Shown here: positions 10,354-20,504 of the stretch, piece after piece
Layout: every line of letters begins with the position of its first letter
How positions within the stretch are numbered: the stretch's first letter is position 1
Origin: Serendipita indica DSM 11827
Taxonomy: Eukaryota; Basidiomycota; Agaricomycetes; Sebacinales; Serendipitaceae
Assembly: GCA_910890315.1 (NCBI GenBank)
Contig: CAJVGD010000006.1
Coordinates: 682,001 to 746,000 of the forward strand
DNA: 64,000 nt
Direction: 5' to 3'
The notes under the pieces: generated by a model
Told to the model about the DNA's origin: nothing
The model's input: the letters and a program-made list of their open reading frames with translations, nothing else
The model's database searches: none
Made by a program: the position numbers and the translations under genes

Positions 10354-13300
10354 CTACCCATCCAAGGTCGCCAAGTTGGAGGGATAGTATGTGTTCATTT
10401 CCGCATAATGTGGTGCCTCAGGATAGGAATGCCGAACGGTGTACTCCGCGCCTGCGTACAAGGGCAAATATTGTCCCGAGTAGCTGGGAGTAGGTACGGG
10501 AGTAATCTTATCAGGAGCTTGAGTGTCCACCGTGGAGGTCGTAGCTGGCGTAGTGATGACTGCGTGGTGCAAAATGCCTGGGTGGTGGTAGTATTGGGGT
10601 GCATGGACGTCGATAGGTGACGTGTGTGACAGGGCTACAAGCTGTCCAAGAGATTCAAACGCACGATATTGGGGTTGTTGGGCATATTGGTAAAGACTAG
10701 GGGCGTGTTGTGGTGTGAACATCCAGGTTGACGCGACAGACGATCGTCGGGACTCGTTGAATGCCTCGGTGTTTTGAGGTGATGAGCATTCGGTGTCGGG
10801 CTCTACATTGACGGCAGGTGCCGGGACATCGGACGACGAGCTCCAGTCATGTTGAGGAACTAGGGTAGTCGAATACGAATCATCAACAGCCTGGTGGATG
10901 ACCGTGGTTTCTCTTTTCTCGACACCTTCGGCTCCATGCGGCTCGTAATATAGAGGCTGAGCGTAATTGATGGGTGGGTTTGTCAATTGAACGCTATATG
11001 GGGGCATAGCAGCCCACGCATATGATGCGCCATTGTTCTCAACATAAGTTGGATGATGGACGTTGAGCGAATCGCGTCCACTACGTATGGATTGAGAGGG
11101 CCATCCATAGACGTGTCCACCTGGGCTCTCGCCTTCCTTCGGATAACCCGAAGTCGGTGTAGCCACATAAGGTGATACGGATGAAGGAGTTGGTAGCGTT
11201 GCATGGATCGAAGAGCCTGTCATGGTCTGATGGCCCACGCTCGAGTGCCGATTATTGCCGAACGTCGTCGAGACGTGGAGGTGTGGTGGGCCAGTGCATG
11301 AAGAAGATAGCGCACATGTCGGCACGGTATCCAGTGGGACCGGTCTGCTGCTGCTCTATTCTCAAGCGCCGCAGGAATGGCGGCTGGTAGCGGCGCCATT
11401 TGATGGGGTTGAACTCCCGCTGCACTCAGCGTCCGCTCCCAGAGAGTAGGTGGAGAGTTGGTTACCGTCTCATCCACATAATTGACGTGAAGAGCACGAG
11501 TATACTTCTCAGGCCGTGTGGAAGGGAGTTGGGAGGGTGGTGCAGGTGAAACAGTGGGTAACACCACCGACCGCGTAGCTTTTTCAACAATGGGTTTGGC
11601 AGCGTTTGGAGCGTCCTGGAGATCCTTGTCCACACCTGTATTTTCCCCTAAAGCACTTGGACGTTCGCTGTCGAGACCGTCGATGATCAAGGGCATCGGT
11701 GCGGGATCCTGCTCTTGATTTCCATTACCTGTGGCGACCTCTCTATCGGAAAGAGAAACCTCAGGTGACTCGACACGGGCTCCTGTTTCAGCAATAGTCG
11801 GCAAGAGTCCAGAGGATGGTGGGTCCTCTTGCACATAAGCTGCATGGGCGACTGAAGTTGAAGAACGCAGTCTTCCGTCACGTTCGTACGGAGAAAAAGG
11901 CTGGCGGCGCCGGGATCGTCTTGTCACCATATGAGTAGGCTTTGTTGGTTCGGGCTCTGTGCGTTTGAGCGACACAATGCTGCGACGCATCGTCGACTTG
12001 TCGGAACCAGATTGGATGAGCCATATCACAACAAAAGTGTCGATTTGACGGCTATCAGCCTTTCGAAGCAGAGAGACGCTATGAACGACGATGCAATCTA
12101 TGGATCGAGGTATGAGCATGTAGCTATCTTTATGAGAGAAAACATACGCACAATCACCAGCACCTTTCATCGCATCGTATGCTGCGGATGGTGGACGTAG
12201 ATAGAATCGGTGCTTGATATCCCCGTCAGCGCATGGCTTGAGCTCAGTCTTGACAAAGGTGGCGTTCTTGACCATGTCGGTTCCGACCCTGGTTCCCATC
12301 GAAGATTCGGGAGTATACATAAAGGAATCCTGAAGGATATGAAATCCGCTGCCCAATTTCGATTGCCGAATACTGCTTTCACCAAAGGCGTCTATCGCCG
12401 TCTGAACCGACGCCGATGAGATTTCAATCTCGATTCGGTTCTCCACTTCGACGAATGTACCTTTTGATGTGAAGGAAACATACGAACGAGGGAGGGCGTC
12501 CATAACAAGAATGGTTTTGACCTCTTGACCTCTGTCGAGCTGCTGCTGTAAATGAGCTACTGCTGCGTCTGGTAGTGACGATGGTAGCTCTTGAACTTGG
12601 ACAGCTTCTCCGAGAACCCGTAGATCGGATGGGTCGATGACGGGTAGGCGGCCAGCGGGGAGACTCTGGCTATTGATCATGACAATGCATGGTATCGTCT
12701 TCTTCGTTAGGGGAAGAAGAGAGGCAGTCTCGTCTGCCACATATATTCCTTGACGGTGGGTCGGACCACGAAGGGTTTGGTCGTCAGCCTCGGATATCAT
12801 GGAGGGAAGGAGCCTTTCTCTACTGTCCAAGTGCGCCTTGGGAGTTACATGGGCGGTCGGAGCGAGCAGTTGCTGTTGATTGATGACATGACGTGCTGAA
12901 AGGCTTCCGACATTGGGTGAAGCGTCCAGGTTTGTTGGAAGGGTGGTCGACTCGGCGTCATCAGCTGCTGGATTCTGATAAGATGATGGTATCAGTAGTC
13001 TCATGAGTGGACGCAGGGACTTACCGAATCTTTCAGCTTCTTCTTCTTGGTCTGACGCCCTTTCCGCGCTGGATCCGGGCTGGGTTCGCCAACTTCCGTG
13101 CTCAGAAGCTCGTGAACATCCGGGTGCGACTTGGTGGGAACGCTTGTGGCTTTGCCATCGTCCAAAGGCGGCAAATAGCCCATATCGCTCAATTCGCGGG
13201 GTTGAGCAACGAGCGCAAACTCTGCCCGTTCGCGTCAAATCTCATAACAGACAGCAGCGAGGGCGAGATACGTACGCTTAGTATCTCTCCAAGTCTCTCG

Positions 13301-13985
13301 AAGGACCTGAATTCGACTTGCAATTTGCTTTGGCGTACGCTCGAGACCGGTGACAGACTTGATGTACTGAGAGACTAGCTTGTTCCTGTTGAAATTGCGA
13401 TAGGCAGATGGGCGTGGACGATATGTCGTCGGATGATACTTTCGAAGGCCTTGGGAGACAACCTTGTTAGCACAGGGCCAGCGGTCACTCGAGGGAGTGA
13501 AAGATGATTACCGGCAATAAGAACGGCTTCTAACTCGTGTGGCCAAACCAGCCTCCCGTGGCTATCTAGTTTCCGGAGCTGTGGACGAGTCGAGAGAGGG
13601 ACCATCTCTACGTCCTCTGGATCCTGAGGAAGAGGGTTTGGGGCTATCTCTTGACCACCTTCAGCCCTAAAACCTTCCTCCAGCTCGTCTACGTCTTCTG
13701 CACCACTGTAGCTTGCCGACTTTGACCTGGAGGTGGTAATAGCGTTTGAGACTGCCCGGATGGGCATCCACCAGGCGTTTGTACCGCATCCGGTACCATA
13801 GGTGATGCCTCCAGCTGCCTGCTCTACGTTATTTGTACTAGGAGACGGGATTCTGGGATTAGGAGGCGGAGGAGCTAGATGTGTGTGGGTCGGAGAAGGA
13901 GTCTGCGGGATTCACGGTTGGTTCATCGCGGCTACTCGAATACGATTGCCCAAGGACGTACAGGTTTGCCATGGGAGATCTGCAT
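10354..13985 (-). CDS. TEA/ATTS-domain transcription factor (AbaA/Tec1/TEAD family)
   Basis: Sequence-specific transcription factor. A small first exon (13985-13962, MQISHGKP) splices to 13902-13512. The TEA domain then spans the next introns: RLVWPHELEAVLIAG, LRKYHPTTYRPRPSAYRNFN, RNKLVSQYIKSVTG and RTPKQIASRIQVLRETWRDT (exon 13449-13276). These are the three helices of the DNA-binding fold. Further exons are 13221-13025 (with a basic KGRQTKKKKLKD), 12974-12152 and from 12097. A conserved-looking stretch YVSFTSKGTFVEVENRIEI to CIVVHSVSLLRKADSR may correspond to the partner-binding half known from TEAD proteins; that is inference. The C-terminus is Pro/Tyr/His/Gln-rich. The last intron, around 11220-11320, could not be fixed. 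Family members govern development and hyphal differentiation in fungi. Confidence 0.88.
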
Positions 13986-15597
13986 CGAGCGGGTTGGCGG
14001 CATGACGAGAGGAGATGGTGGAGGGCAAGAGCCTCAGTGCGAGTTTATCAACCGGGTAACACGGCAAGGGGGTAGGACTTTGGCAAAACGCAAACTCCAC
14101 AAGCGCAGACGCCACGCAAAGAGTACTCAGACGCCACAGTTGTACTTGATATAAACGTCATCGTAAATCCCCCTCGCTCTGTACCCAAGTAAACTGAGAG
14201 GTGACTAGCGTATGCGGACTCAGGGGCTAGAAATCACCAGAGGTCCCAGAGCTTGACATTGTGCGGTCGCTTCGCATCTTCCAATGTCATGCTCCCGCCC
14301 CGAACAATCTCCCGGTGTTTAGCATGCGGTCAGTAGAAGCAAATGGCACTTGTCTGTCGCCAGCTATGTGGGCCTTGTCCTGCGCCGTGTTGAGTACATG
14401 TATTTGGGACCGTATGCACCGACTCGTAGGCGGGGTTCGGCGTCGTATATCCCTTGCCCTCTTCTGCTACGCGGATCCGTCGCAATCTGTACGGTACATC
14501 ACCGTTGGTGCCTAGCTCCCGTGACAAATGCCTCTATCATTTTTTAACCATGCCAGTGGTCGGTTCGTTTGCAAAGCTGTCGCGCGAAGAGGGAAGCTCC
14601 GACTTGCCCGCTCGATCTCCATGTCGAAATCGGTTTTATTCAGACCAGCGCTCGGTGCCGGAGTTATAGGCCCATCATCGGGAAAGTAAGACTGCGAAAC
14701 TGTCGGCTTGTCCACCAGATAAGCCCTGAGCTAATCCTCGAGCTGAAAAATAAGACTTGAGCCATCCGACGTAACCAGGATGAGAGAGCGATGCTGCAGG
14801 CCTCTGATCAAATGATAGTCGCCTCCTTTATTCAGTACACCCGACACACCTGTAGATTGCAAAATCCATGAGAATGATGTGAACATGATCGGTGTTACTC
14901 ACTACACGATAATTTCAAACGAGTCCTGGCATACGCAGCCCAGGTTTGAAACAAAAAACCCAAGCAATCGGCAACTTGTCCACTATGGTGGACCATTGGC
15001 TGGAATATCCAGAGATGGCTAGACCCCGACTGTGGATGGCGGGTGATAGGTGCAGAGAACGCGCTCCAGCACTTGTTACGACAACTCCAGGGCAGAATGA
15101 TCTCGATAAAGGGAGAGTACTAAATCCATTATTGGAGTAGATCCTGTGCGCTCTGCGGGATAACGTTGCCTGTTCAAATGTCAAACCTCTGTCCAGTAGT
15201 CGTAGTGGGAACCACACTTCCCAGTTCGGGAATGTATGGCGGATATGTAGACGTGCTCCACCGACAATAATAACAAATGACCTCAACCTCTACGGGAGAT
15301 ATTGATGGAGTAGACGCCAGTTCTAGGGCTAAGCTTGGTTTGGACGGCCATGGTTGATGAGAGCCGGAAAAGCCAGTGCGAATCGAGTCTCGTCTGCGCG
15401 TGATTAGGAGAGAACGAGCACGGTTAATGGCCACAAGAAGCTGAATCCTACAGATGTCCGAGATTGGAGGGTCCGTTGCCTTTCGAGACTCGAGTGCGAA
15501 CGTGCAGATGTCGACTCTGCGTACGGCTTGGAAATGTCTGCATACAATATGCATCTAAGTCAATAGTCGAGAAGAATTCCTGCGCAAGAATTCACAT
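13986..15597. other. Upstream region of the TEA gene, no gene recognised
   Basis: About 1.6 kb with only short open frames on both strands, none with credible splicing or a known motif. It probably contains the TEA gene promoter and 5' untranslated region. Confidence 0.4.
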
Positions 15598-16325
15598 ACG
15601 GCAACGGGCCTGCATATATGCGAAAGGTGCTTTCGGGATTGACAAGAGATGGCGTCTCGCACCAGCTCCACGCATTCCTTGATGCTAGAATTGACGACCA
15701 TGTCTTGGGGTACTTCAAAGATTTGAACTTGCCCTAGGAAATAGTGTCACTTGAACGGATCCCGTCTGGCAAATGGTTGACTTTGGTCTTGGAATGCAAG
15801 AAGGTTTATCGAGAACGGAGGCGTGTCGACTCTTGGAACTACTAGAGATGGTTTACTCAGCGTCAACTGGTTCGATTTATGGACCGACCTGCGTATCACA
15901 GTGATCAAAGGATGGAGAGCCTCCACGCATACGAACAGGAAGACGGTGCTTGTTGCTTTCATCTCTTCTTGATGTGACATCAAAGGACGATATGGATAGT
16001 CTTGCTTGCCCTTGAGCACCACGATAAAGGCCAATCTTTCCCCCTCTTTCCGACAAAGAATATTCTTACAGAAAGAGCCATCCAAAGAGCAAAACTCCAG
16101 TATGTGGGATCTCCCAGAATCTGCGGGGCGTCAGGGTGCCCCTATCGGACACCGAGCTCTTTTGAGGGGGGAGAATGGATAGCAGCTCAGGTTCTGCATC
16201 TCGAGAGACTGGTGAATGCTTCGCAAAGTAAGATACAGGACCTCTTAGCTTCTCTTGCGAAAGAAAGCGACGAAGAAGAGTATGGAAGGGAGCAACTCAA
16301 GCATGCCGAGGACGTCGGGCTATAA
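15598..16325 (+). pseudogene. Decayed protein-coding-like sequence of unknown family
   Basis: Several plus-strand stretches look like real protein but do not connect. One frame gives YMRKVLSGLTRDGVSHQLHA and LGYFKDLNLP, then after an in-frame stop EIVSLERIPSGKWLTLVLEC. Another frame gives VNWFDLWTDLRITVIKGWRA. A third gives SSFEGGEWIAAQVLHLERLV and ends with the acidic AKESDEEEYG. I could not find splice sites that join them, so this is either a broken gene or one with exons I cannot resolve. No known domain was recognised and no terminal repeats were seen. Confidence 0.35.
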
Positions 16326-17195
16326 CCCCGTCCCGAGCCAGATCAATGTCTCGCAATCTGGGACGGAGTACCCGGGACTTCTATTCTGAGCCTTTGTCGA
16401 ATAGAAGAGCGGACGACGTGCCAACTGGAGACTTGAGGGCCTAGACCACCGTCTGTTGCTTGTATTGTCTCGAAAGTGACAGTGCCACTCAGCGTGTTTC
16501 GGATCCGACATTCTGGTGGATTTCCTCGTGCAAAGATCGATCCAGAAAGGAATTCGAATATTCAATCGTTCATTGCAGACCCCTGGAACTCTCCCTCTCA
16601 GCTAGGACGTGTTGGGGAGGCGGGGAACCGCCGGTCAATGGCAACCTGAGGTTGGTATTCCACAGATAGAACCCTGTCTTGGAACCAGAAAATTGGCGTG
16701 CCACTCTACAAGCTGCCAACGATTATCGGGCCCAAAACTACTCGGGAGCAGCATACTAAGTCGGCATGGGGCTTTGCCAAGCTGTCAATGTCAGCAGTTA
16801 TTACTATGCGTGGATTGATGTACTCAAGTGTGCTCACCCGTGCTCAAGTTTTCGGGTGGCGTATCATTGACAAACGATAGTAGGGGCCTTGACGGCTGGA
16901 AGATACCAGAATGAGTCTCTATTGGGTATCATGCACAGAATTATCCATGTAAATATACGAGCGAAATTATATCTCCGTGGTAGTGGGTGGTGGGGTCAAC
17001 GATGAATAGTAAGAGCTGGGACGCGCAACACGAGCTTTCATGCGTGCATGTAATGAATCTCAATAGTTGAATACTCAGAGTACCCTGTACACATGTGCAA
17101 CTGTTATGGCGGAGTTCAAGTAGACGTTGAACGCACCGTCGTGCATATTAAGATCAGATCGGCTTCATCCCTAATGATTGAACAAGTGTCTAACT
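16326..17195. other. Gene-poor stretch, possible further gene remnants
   Basis: A plus-strand frame around 16680-16880 (KSAWGFAKLSMSAVITMRGL) looks protein-like but has no start or splice context. The rest, up to the stop of the DNAJC8 gene at 17196, shows nothing. Confidence 0.3.
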
Positions 17196-18203
17196 CTAGC
17201 CCAGAATCTCAACCTTATTCTTTTTTCTCTTCTTCGTACCCCCGGTCGCCGTGAACGTTCTCCAACTATCGACGCGCTCTTCGCGTCTCTCTGAAGGAAG
17301 AGTATCAGTGCGGGTAAATACAATCCATTAGATGCGACGTACCTTCCCACACCTTGTCTTCTTCTGCCTTTCGCTTTCGCGTGTTGACTTCTTCCTCCTT
17401 TTGCTGAGCCTCGCGACCTTCATTGGCCATTGCTAGCTTGACGGCTCTGATAGACAGTAACATTAGGGCATATGGTATTTGTCAGAATGCCTTGTGCATA
17501 CCTTCGTCGCCTCAACTCCTCATCAATCAGCATTGCCTTGGTCTTGTCCTTGAGCTGCTGCCTCCACGGCGGGGTCAGGCCCTTTAGCTTGACATGATCG
17601 TCAGGAGTACTCGTAGGCAGGTTCATGGCACGCAGTAATTCGATTCGAGCCTGCTTGACTACCGCGTCGAGGTTTTCGCGTTTGTCCTTGTCTTGCACCT
17701 CACTCTCGGCCTGCATTAGAATAAGCACTCGGAAAGAGAGCCTAAAGTGAGGGCCCTACCTTTTTCAACAAATCGAACGCATCTTGTGCCTTTGGGTGTG
17801 TAGCCTTGTCCGGATGGATCACTAGAGGACGAGATGCATAAGTGGACATGAGTGAGTCCAAATGAATCACTTACACAAGGAAAGCTTCTTGTATTGCTTC
17901 TTTATCTCTTCTGCTGTGGCGGACGACTACACACCCCACTTGTAAGTCCTTTGGCGCCCGCGGCAAGCGGGATACTCACATCTATATCGAGGATATCGTA
18001 CGGATTCAGCTTAAACGCTGCAAGAATACGGTCTACCTAGATGCCGTTGCGGACGAGGGCGGCTTAGCAAGTTGCGTGCTGGCTCGGAGAAGATTACTAC
18101 AGACCTCTACGTCTCTCGACACCGCTGTCGCCTCTCTGTTCAACAGTTTATCAATATCATCATTCGCTGCGGGTGCCGAGGTTGAAGTAGACGGTTTAGA
18201 CAT
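17196..18203 (-). CDS. DNAJC8: DnaJ-domain spliceosome-associated protein, DNAJC8/SPF31 homologue
   Basis: J-domain protein of the spliceosome. Start ATG 18203 (MSKPSTSTSAPAANDDIDKL) is preferred because family members begin just before this acidic helix. An in-frame ATG at 18266 would add 21 residues. Order: LLNREATAVSRDVEV, then (exon 18036) DRILAAFKLNPYDILDID, SATAEEIKKQYKKLSLLI, and the HPD motif in HPDKATHPKAQDAFDLLKKA. The C-terminal half is Lys/Glu-rich coiled coil (LTPPWRQQLKDKTKAMLIDE, TRKRKAEEDKVWE). It ends with RVDSWRTFTATGGTKKRKKN, as DNAJC8 proteins do. At least six exons, introns about 45-55 nt. Stop TAG at 17196. Confidence 0.88.
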
Positions 18204-18373
18204 TGAAGAGGCTGGCTTCAAAGTGCGTTTACCACTGTCGGGCCAACGCACTAGTCGACTAGACATCACAGAAAGCTTTTAACAAATCGCAAATAGATGT
18301 TGAGCTCCAAGAGGTGAACGCGAGATGGCATACAAAATTATGAATACAATAAACGAGCGACTATCCTCTAAAA

Positions 18374-18749
18374 TCATGGGCGTTTATCCAGTTTATCGAT
18401 CAAATCTCGCGCCTCGTTGATTTTACTAGCCAGATATGGTGATCCTCCTCGGTCGGGATGGTTCGCCAGCATAATTTGTCGGTGCGCATCTCGCAGTTTT
18501 GCACGGCCAGCTACGGTATCCCTACAACATCCAGTTAGCATTCCAACGATACTCTTGTCCAAATAATGGTCCTCACTTGAGTCCAAGGATTTGCATCGCC
18601 TCTGCTCGGTCCATCTTGGCCTTGAAGCCGCCTTTTGCAAGCTCCTGACCAGCCTTTTTGCCAAAGTTGAGTGCTCCGGTACGCATAGCATGTCTGACAG
18701 CAACAGCAGCGGTTATTGCGCCAATTCCGACGATGAGTGGTGTAGCCAT
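18374..18749 (-). CDS. PAM18: Mitochondrial import motor J-protein Pam18/Tim14
   Basis: J-domain partner of mtHsp70 in the presequence translocase motor of the inner membrane. Exon 1 (18749-18577) encodes an N-terminal membrane helix, TPLIVGIGAITAAVAVRHA, then KMDRAEAMQILGL. Exon 2 (18521-18374) gives GRAKLRDAHRQIMLANHPDR, with the HPD motif, then GGSPYLASKINEARDLIDK. About 105 residues, the usual Tim14 size. The intron is 55 nt. The start ATG 18749 is the first one that places the helix near the N-terminus. It lies 142 bp downstream of the MIM1 stop in the same orientation, and just upstream of the DNAJC8 gene, so two unrelated J-proteins sit side by side. Confidence 0.92.
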
Positions 18750-18891
18750 TATTTTTCGAAGGCGGAGACAAAGATGAACGTCAACATAATACCAACCGGT
18801 TTGCAAAAGCAATGTCCCCGGTTTATCTTGGAATCATTTCAACGAGATAGATAATGCTACTATTTCAAGCCCTTTTGAACCTACAAACGAA

Positions 18892-20109
18892 TCATGGCAT
18901 CGTCAAGAGGGTCGGCGTATCCTTCCCTCGCGTCGGAGGTCGCTTGCATTCCTTTCGACTACCCGCACTCCGAAGTCCAAGCCCGCTCGCGACGTCGCGC
19001 CATCCGCTCCAGCCAAACAAGCTCTTGGCCGCGATCTCTCCAAAGCCTAGCATAACACCATTGATAAACGGAAGCAGGAGATTGATCGCAAGGCTAGAGG
19101 CAAGTGCAAGGAATCGTGCTCGCTTGGAGAGCGTGCTGTCGAAAATGGAGAGCGTGACCGACGGTGGCGCAACTGGAGGAAGCGTAAATGGAGCACCTGA
19201 TGGCGTCTTTGCTCCTCTTGCTTGGGTTTGCGAAGTAGATTGGTGTTGCCCGCCCGACGATGGCGCGGGGGCTCCGGAGCTGTCGAGCGGAGGAAAGCTG
19301 ATGGACGGATACGAGGACGTAAGAGATTCAGGAGCAACTTTCTCCCAACCTCTCGAATCGTCTTCTCCAGATCCAGAGGCAGCGCTTCGTTTTGGTTGCT
19401 GACTCTTGGCCGACGGTGCGAGTACCTGCTATGCGACAGATAAGTAGAACCTCACAAGTAACAGGGAAGTCTAAAGGGACTTACGTTCAATGCATCAATG
19501 CCGTGACCACCCTGATGCTCTCCCGACACCAAGTCTCTCGCGTCGACATAACTGCTCGCCATGCTCGAGCCAGTCGTATTCGGAGCCGTATAGCTCTCCA
19601 CATACTCTTTGCTACTCCGTCGCTGCTCCCACTCCTCGCGCGTCTTCTCGCTCTGCGCTCGTCGCTCGGCATTTTCCGCTCTCCAGCTATTCAGACGTTC
19701 ATCGTATTCTCCCTTCCACGAATCATCCGCCGCTGCTAGCTTTTCTGCTTCCAACTGCCACGCAACGGGATCCGGCACGGACAATCATCAGGTGGAACAT
19801 GAAATCGGCCCCAAAAGCGAGAGAATAGCAAGGAAAGATGATATCAATAACAAGTTTCGGTACCAACGGAGAATCCTCACATCGATAGACCGCGTCGGCG
19901 CATGACTCTTGGTTTCCGCAGGTTGCTCGGTCGGGTTGGCCGTGGATTCTCTCGGAACTGCTACTGGAACATTTGGTGCAGTGAAAGATGAGCCGAGTGC
20001 AGCCTAAGCGAGGACAGAGTACGACCAGCACGCAATTTCGGCAAAGTCGACGGTGCGTTAGCACGCAAACGAGCTCTGTGGACGTTGAACAAACCTCCAA
20101 CGGATCCAT
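18892..20109 (-). CDS. MIM1: Mitochondrial outer-membrane insertase subunit Mim1/Tom13
   Basis: Mim1 inserts helical proteins into the mitochondrial outer membrane and helps TOM assembly. Exons: 20109-20095 (MDPLE), 20003-19881, 19754-19485 and 19428-18892. The last exon carries the family signature INLLLPFINGVMLGFGE, which closely follows yeast Mim1 (INLLLPFLNGMMLGFGE) including the GxxxG helix-packing motif. It is preceded by a Ser/Pro-rich segment and LSKRARFLALAS and followed by the basic GSRKECKRPPTRGK. Exon 3 is a charged coiled-coil-like region (WKGEYDERLNSWRAENAERR). The protein is long for Mim1, about 320 residues against about 113 in yeast, because of the N-terminal extension. The 126 nt second intron is the least certain border, so the extension might be shorter. 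Confidence 0.85.
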
Positions 20110-20504
20110 GATCTCCTAAACACCTAGAATATGTCTTTCTGGAGACTTTTAGTTGGCCGACCCAAAGTGGTCGAAAGCAAACGTCGAAAGCAAACCCTGT
20201 CGACTCTTCACCTTCTCGGCAATCATTACATGATTCAATTCATCGCGAATAACAGGAGAAAGCGTCATATGTAATCAATGCAGGACACATGACAATGAGG
20301 ATGACAAGGAATGAGTAATGCTTTCTAGACATGAGAGCGATAGAATAGTAGTCCGATGTAGAGTCCAATGCTAGAGGAGAAGGACATTGCCTCTCCAAAA
20401 ATTTCAATGAGACCAAATGGTTATGATGCAAAGAGTAGGATGAACCAAGGAAAAGGAGGTGTCATGAAATCCAGTTCGTAAAAGTGTCCGGGGGAATATA
20501 TATC
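20110..20504. other. Intergenic, nothing seen
   Basis: Promoter side of MIM1 and 3' side of the next minus-strand gene. No feature recognised. Confidence 0.5.

Noticed and set aside
14000-17195. Gene-poor gap as a mobile element
   Set aside because: No terminal repeats, reverse transcriptase, integrase or transposase motifs seen in any frame.
18854-19402. Plus-strand open frame of about 180 residues
   Set aside because: It is antisense to the MIM1 last exon, whose minus-strand frame carries the strong LLLPFINGVMLGFGE signature.
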